Below are positions 60,770 through 64,000 of a stretch of 64,000 nucleotides of DNA, in pieces. Below the pieces are notes generated by a model. The model saw only the letters and a program-made list of their open reading frames with translations. It did not search any database and was not told the DNA's origin. Numbering within the stretch: the stretch's first letter is position 1; every line of letters begins with the position of its first letter. The stretch spans positions 1,178,001-1,242,000 of the forward strand of contig JBMNLN010000001.1 of NCBI GenBank assembly GCA_050952725.1. The letters run 5' to 3'. The position numbers and the translations under genes were made by a program. The DNA is from JAQWCH01 sp050952725 (GTDB taxonomy: Bacteria > Bacillota_I > Bacilli_A > RFN20 > CAG-826).

Positions 60770-61270
60770 TTATCGTGATTTTTTTAAATAGCGATCGATG
60801 ATATTATCCACAGCGATGACGAGGGCAATTAAGAAAGATTCTTCTTCGGCATTATCGGCTTCAATCGTAAAAACATCGCGCATTAAATTAAATTTTTTGG
60901 TTAGAGTTCCAATCTTAATTCCATTTTTTGTAATTTCTAATTTCATGTCGGGAAATTGGAAAAGGTTGCCCGAAAGAATAATCGAGTCCGTATCGCTGAC
61001 CACATCATAGCGATTTTTAAAATCATAGCGATTGGTCGAAACAGTAGCGACTTTAACTCCCGCATGATTATAAATAAAGACTCGTGGCGTAATCGGAGCA
61101 AAAAACTTATTGCGCACCACATAGTGCAGACTTCGATTCATATCGAGAATCCGCTTTTTCGCAGTAAAACTAATCGTTCCCTTAATCCGATAGCGTTTTT
61201 TCTTTTGTTCATCCAAAACATAAGAACTTCCCAAAGGCGACAAATACTTATTTTTAACTGTCAGTTTCAT
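60770..61270 (-). CDS. LURP-one-related (DUF567, Tubby-like fold) protein
   Basis: 166 residues, soluble and beta-rich. KGTISFTAKKRILDMNRSL, FKNRYDVVSD and KLEITKNGIKIGTLTKKF follow the 12-strand Tubby-like barrel of the LURP-one family. Related proteins in plants and bacteria bind phosphoinositide-like lipids or are scramblase-like; the function here is unknown. It lies 12 bases behind the two-helix membrane protein gene, in one operon of three. The last 25 residues are basic. Confidence 0.75.
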   Translation of the reverse strand: MKLTVKNKYLSPLGSSYVLDEQKKKRYRIKGTISFTAKKRILDMNRSLHYVVRNKFFAPITPRVFIYNHAGVKVATVSTNRYDFKNRYDVVSDTDSIILSGNLFQFPDMKLEITKNGIKIGTLTKKFNLMRDVFTIEADNAEEESFLIALVIAVDNIIDRYLKKSR

Positions 61271-61282
61271 ACTCTTCTCCTC

Positions 61283-61774
61283 CTATTTTAAAATTACGAT
61301 TAAGACAATAACCAAAACGACTAGGGCGAAAATTCCTGCCTTCATCCAACGGGCTTGTTTCTCGCGCTTGATAATTAAGGGATCGCGAAAAGATTTATTA
61401 GTGATTTCCGTTATTCCCTCTTTGACATTGATTTTAATCGCGGGTTGAGCCTGACGGGTAAAATCAATGATGAAATTTGAAGTTGTGTTTAAATCGACTT
61501 CCACTTCATAAATCAGATTGGGACGCTTATCTTTTTTGCCAAGTGTCAGCAGACCAAAAAGCGAAATGATAAAGAAGAGGATTTCAAATAGCCACCATTT
61601 TTCATCATATAGACGCGATTGTTTTCGAAGTGAAAAGACAACTTGTGGCTTCTCACTTGTATATTGATAGATAACCCTGCGCCCATCTTTGACGCCATGG
61701 ACGAGTTGATGATCGACAAAGACTTGAATCAGGGCGGGATTGCCATTGGGAATATAAACTTCGAAAGGATACAT
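61283..61774 (-). CDS. Two-helix membrane protein
   Basis: 163 residues. ATG 61774 is chosen since GGAGGGA lies 6 bases upstream. Beta-rich N-terminal part (1-65), one helix (about 65-85), a soluble stretch and a C-terminal helix that ends VLVIVLIVILK. No known family. It begins 1 base after the upstream four-helix gene, so the two are coupled. Confidence 0.65.
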   Translation of the reverse strand: MYPFEVYIPNGNPALIQVFVDHQLVHGVKDGRRVIYQYTSEKPQVVFSLRKQSRLYDEKWWLFEILFFIISLFGLLTLGKKDKRPNLIYEVEVDLNTTSNFIIDFTRQAQPAIKINVKEGITEITNKSFRDPLIIKREKQARWMKAGIFALVVLVIVLIVILK

Positions 61775-61775
61775 C

Positions 61776-62288
61776 TTAGGTCCCTCCTCCGATGACTGAA
61801 ATGATAAAAGCAGCCAACCCCATCGCCGCACAGATAAGATTGACGATGAGTTTTGATTTGGCGTATTGCAGGCGGCTAAAATGCAAAATTAAACAGGATG
61901 CAATACTAAATAATACCGTGGCCATCGTCACAAAGGGCAGAAAGGCAAAAGCACCTTGCATGATTTCGCTGACGCGCTCGGTGTTTGAAGTCACGGACAC
62001 CACAATTTCCCAGAGTCGCCCAATCACCTCGGGGTAATAGATGAAAATGGTCCCAATCGTAAAGAGGATGATGATTAAAATGATAATTAACATCGCCATC
62101 ACCACGACCATTAATCCAAAGATGATAAATTGCTGTCCAAGCGTGATAAAAAACGAGATAACAATCCCTAAAATAGCCGCATTGCCTAAAATAATCCCCA
62201 GTTGCTGAAAGTTGAGTTGACGGAAGTAACGCTTTAAGGTTTCTTCTTTGCAAGTGGGGATGGAAGAAACTTCGATTTCAGTATTCAT
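61776..62288 (-). CDS. Four-helix membrane protein
   Basis: 170 residues with four hydrophobic helices; the middle two are very strongly hydrophobic (MAMLIIILIIILF). The family is not recognised. It begins the operon of three (four-helix, two-helix and LURP-one proteins). GAGG lies 14 bases before the ATG. The promoter TTGCGG-17-TAAAAT is preceded by the 23-bp element that is also found at 26.3 kb. Confidence 0.7.
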   Translation of the reverse strand: MNTEIEVSSIPTCKEETLKRYFRQLNFQQLGIILGNAAILGIVISFFITLGQQFIIFGLMVVVMAMLIIILIIILFTIGTIFIYYPEVIGRLWEIVVSVTSNTERVSEIMQGAFAFLPFVTMATVLFSIASCLILHFSRLQYAKSKLIVNLICAAMGLAAFIISVIGGGT

Positions 62289-62346
62289 TTTTTGCTTTTT
62301 TCCTCAAGAAATTCACTGCCTCTATTTTAAGATATATTCAAAGAAC

Positions 62347-62391
62347 CCGCAACGAAAGCGCGAGTGTTGATACCGTTTCAAATTTGTAGGT
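62347..62391 (-). promoter_or_regulatory. Promoter of the membrane-protein operon with the 23-bp element
   Basis: Minus-strand TTGCGG (62347-62352), 17 bp, TAAAAT. The element at 62369-62391 lies 16 bases upstream of the -35; it reads ACCTACAAATT then TGAAACGGTATC on the minus strand, identical in 22 of 23 bases with 26301-26323. Confidence 0.6.
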
Positions 62392-62414
62392 CATCGTTTA
62401 TTCAAATTGCTATG

Positions 62415-63470
62415 TTACCAATTACTCATCAAGTTATATAAATAAGTGTTTTTATATATTTTTTGTTTTCCAACTTTTTCAACAATTAAAATCCCATATT
62501 GAACCAATAAATTTAAATATTTAGAAGCTGTATTTCTAGAGATATTTAAATTTTCTCTAAAGTATTCATTCTTCGTATAAAAATCAAAAAACAGATAATT
62601 AACTAGGTTCTCAGAATATATTTCAGGACATAGTTCTTTAATTCTCTTTGTCGCATCTTTCATCAATGATATAAATTCATTGATAAAAGAAACTGTAAAA
62701 CTAGCAGTTTTTTCTACTCCTTTAATCATATACATTAAATAGTTTTTGATGTTTTTATCGTCTATTTTAATGTCATGCAAATGATTATAATATTCATCCC
62801 TTGTTTCATTAATATATTTTGATAAATATAAGATTGGCAATGTAATCTGATTAGCTAGGATTAAATAGAGAATATTTAAAACGCGTCCCGTCCTCCCGTT
62901 TCCATCATGAAATGGATGAATTGATTCAAATTGATAGTGAATCATGGCCATTTTTAAAATTGCATCTATATTATGTAACTCTGGATAATTGATATATTGT
63001 TCTAAATTATCCATATATTCAATGATTTCTCTTTCTGATTGTGGTGGGGTGTGTAAGACTTCTTTGGTTTTAGTATTCAAAATAACTGTTCCAGGTATTT
63101 TCCTGATACCACCCACATTTGGTTCGATTATAGAATGGATATCCACAATCATATTAGTCGATATATATCCTTTTTGGATAATCTCATCATATCCTTTTAA
63201 TAATGCTTGTCGATAATTTACCACTTCTTTGGCGTTATAATTTTCAGTGTTTAAAGTTATTTCTTTAAATATCTCATCAAAAGTAGTCACTATATTTTCA
63301 ATAGAACTAGACGCTTTCGCTTCACCAAGTGTAATGGCGTTTAAAATAATTTTGGGATTAGGCAATAGATTAATGAGCCCATTTAAATTCCCTAATTCAT
63401 ATTTAGCGGTTATTAAAGCTTTTAAAATATCTGGATCTTCATAATTAAAATCAATCGGTAATTTGCGCAT
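62415..63470 (-). CDS. Fic family AMP-transferase (Fido domain) with winged-helix tail
   Basis: 351 residues. ATG 63470 is chosen since GGAGG lies 7 bases upstream. The Fic motif HPFHDGNGR is at 185-193. The inhibitory helix motif SSSIEN (about 54-59, pattern S/TxxxEG/N) lies N-terminal, so it is a self-inhibited Fic enzyme. The C-terminal 70 residues (ISRNTASKYLNLLVQYGIL) look like a winged-helix DNA-binding domain. Fic proteins attach AMP or another nucleotide to proteins. The gene is much more AT-rich than its neighbours and stands alone, which suggests transfer. Its own promoter overlaps an inverted repeat. Confidence 0.93.
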   Translation of the reverse strand: MRKLPIDFNYEDPDILKALITAKYELGNLNGLINLLPNPKIILNAITLGEAKASSSIENIVTTFDEIFKEITLNTENYNAKEVVNYRQALLKGYDEIIQKGYISTNMIVDIHSIIEPNVGGIRKIPGTVILNTKTKEVLHTPPQSEREIIEYMDNLEQYINYPELHNIDAILKMAMIHYQFESIHPFHDGNGRTGRVLNILYLILANQITLPILYLSKYINETRDEYYNHLHDIKIDDKNIKNYLMYMIKGVEKTASFTVSFINEFISLMKDATKRIKELCPEIYSENLVNYLFFDFYTKNEYFRENLNISRNTASKYLNLLVQYGILIVEKVGKQKIYKNTYLYNLMSNW

Positions 63471-63481
63471 GTTTTTACCTC

Positions 63482-63529
63482 CTGCGCAAATATTAGTGTT
63501 TTTTGTGCACGTCGTCAATATCTGCACAG
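63482..63529 (-). promoter_or_regulatory. Fic promoter overlapped by an inverted repeat
   Basis: TTGACG (63513-63518, minus) with a 17-bp spacer to TAATAT (63490-63495). CTGCGCAAATATT (63482-63494) and AATATCTGCACAG (63517-63529) form an inverted repeat with 11 of 13 matches; the arms cover the -10 and -35. It is placed for autoregulation by the Fic winged helix. Confidence 0.7.
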
Positions 63530-63586
63530 TTTTAGATAGCGTTTTACCTTTATAGATCCTAAATAAAAAAGCAGTCTACAACTACT

Positions 63587-63790
63587 TTGTTCATCTTAGT
63601 ACATCCCCCCGAAACACTTGATGCAATTTTGTGCGAATTTCATGAGAGTCACCTCATCAAAGTCCGACATGAAAAAAGAATCATTGAAGAAAAATTAGAT
63701 TTGACCACTTATCCCGAAATCTCATTCTCAATTAATAAACCCGATTGCGATGTACTTAATACCCGGGGAATGAAAACTCAAATGCGATAA
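63587..63790 (+). CDS. Short hypothetical frame, possibly a gene remnant
   Basis: 67 codons from a TTG start without a ribosome binding site. The composition is protein-like (RIIEEKLDLTTYPEISFSI), yet there is no match that I know and no promoter. It may be the end of a broken gene. Confidence 0.25.
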   Translation: MFILVHPPETLDAILCEFHESHLIKVRHEKRIIEEKLDLTTYPEISFSINKPDCDVLNTRGMKTQMR

Positions 63791-63915
63791 ATGTTTGATG
63801 AAATTAAATCCGGAAGAATTTAGAATAGAAAATAACTAATTGGCGATTAACCTATAAAATGAAATCTACCGCAAGTGTTTGCCTTGGAATTTAATTACAG
63901 TGAGAATGGTATTTT

Positions 63916-64000
63916 TTATTTGGTGTTTTGTTTTTTGCACCGAGAACGTAAAACTTCGTGATAGACAGTTGCAACCACCAACCCCGAGAAGAAAATTGCC
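63916..64000 (-). CDS. C-terminal end of a probable membrane protein (partial, runs off right edge)
   Basis: 27 residues followed by TAA. The sequence AIFFSGLVVATVYHEVLRSR followed by a basic tail looks like the last helix and positive-inside tail of a membrane protein. Nothing more can be said from the window. Confidence 0.4.
   Translation of the reverse strand, partial: AIFFSGLVVATVYHEVLRSRCKKQNTK

Noticed and set aside
1..64000. CRISPR array or prophage
   Set aside because: No regularly spaced repeats, cas genes, integrase or phage structural genes were seen.

Overview
The window reads as chromosome of a low-to-moderate GC, Gram-positive-lineage bacterium using the standard genetic code (TGA is a real stop, for example in nagA). 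The order rimP-nusA-ylxR-ylxQ-infB-rbfA, a ClpB without its N-terminal domain under HrcA/CIRCE control, a NusA with a long acidic tail and many Ser-rich lipoproteins point to a deep-branching Bacilli / Mycoplasmatota organism (Acholeplasma- or Izemoplasma-like). This placement is inference from gene content. The lifestyle looks fermentative and saccharolytic, with much secreted glycan-degrading machinery.

Layout. 0-12.5 kb: glycan-utilisation locus with a GH16 lipoprotein (cut by the left edge), a sugar-binding lipoprotein without permeases, a GH94 phosphorylase, and a three-gene secreted operon (discoidin-like surface protein, leucine-rich-repeat lipoprotein, GH84 hexosaminidase with three discoidin-like modules). 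12.6-19.2 kb: phosphohexomutase and the rimP-to-rbfA translation operon. 19.3-26.1 kb: esterase, two small membrane proteins, a Gfo/Idh/MocA dehydrogenase, nagA and a GH36 alpha-galactosidase. 26.3-28.6 kb: a second Gfo/Idh/MocA gene, a membrane protein and a small unknown protein. 28.7-29.8 kb: no protein gene, but four compact promoter-to-terminator units that look like small structured RNAs, then a tRNA-Thr. 30-39.4 kb: repeat-rich surface protein, MscS channel, rimO, an AT-rich copper ATPase gene that looks acquired, a secreted endonuclease I and an NAD(P)H-hydrate dehydratase. 39.4-47.1 kb: clpB, a starch operon (GH13 amylase plus secreted partner), a degenerate ADP-ribosylglycohydrolase-like protein and a TPR-like protein. 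47.2-59.3 kb: galactose locus (galK, galT, galM, GH36, GH2, an NYN/OST-HTH protein, a GPH sugar symporter, an iron alcohol dehydrogenase). 59.4-64 kb: membrane proteins, TM2 and LURP-one proteins, and an AT-rich Fic gene.

How it fits together: secreted GH16, GH84 and GH13 enzymes would cut polymers outside the cell; the binding protein and GPH symporter import the products; GH94, GH36 and GH2 split oligosaccharides; GalM-GalK-GalT, the phosphohexomutase and NagA feed the sugars into glycolysis.

The most interesting signals are the RNA cluster at 28.7-29.63 kb, a near-identical 23-bp element placed upstream of two unrelated promoters (26.3 and 62.4 kb) with a partial copy upstream of the first small RNA, and at least six genes whose -10 box sits 6-8 bases before the ATG with no Shine-Dalgarno sequence, suggesting frequent leaderless mRNAs.
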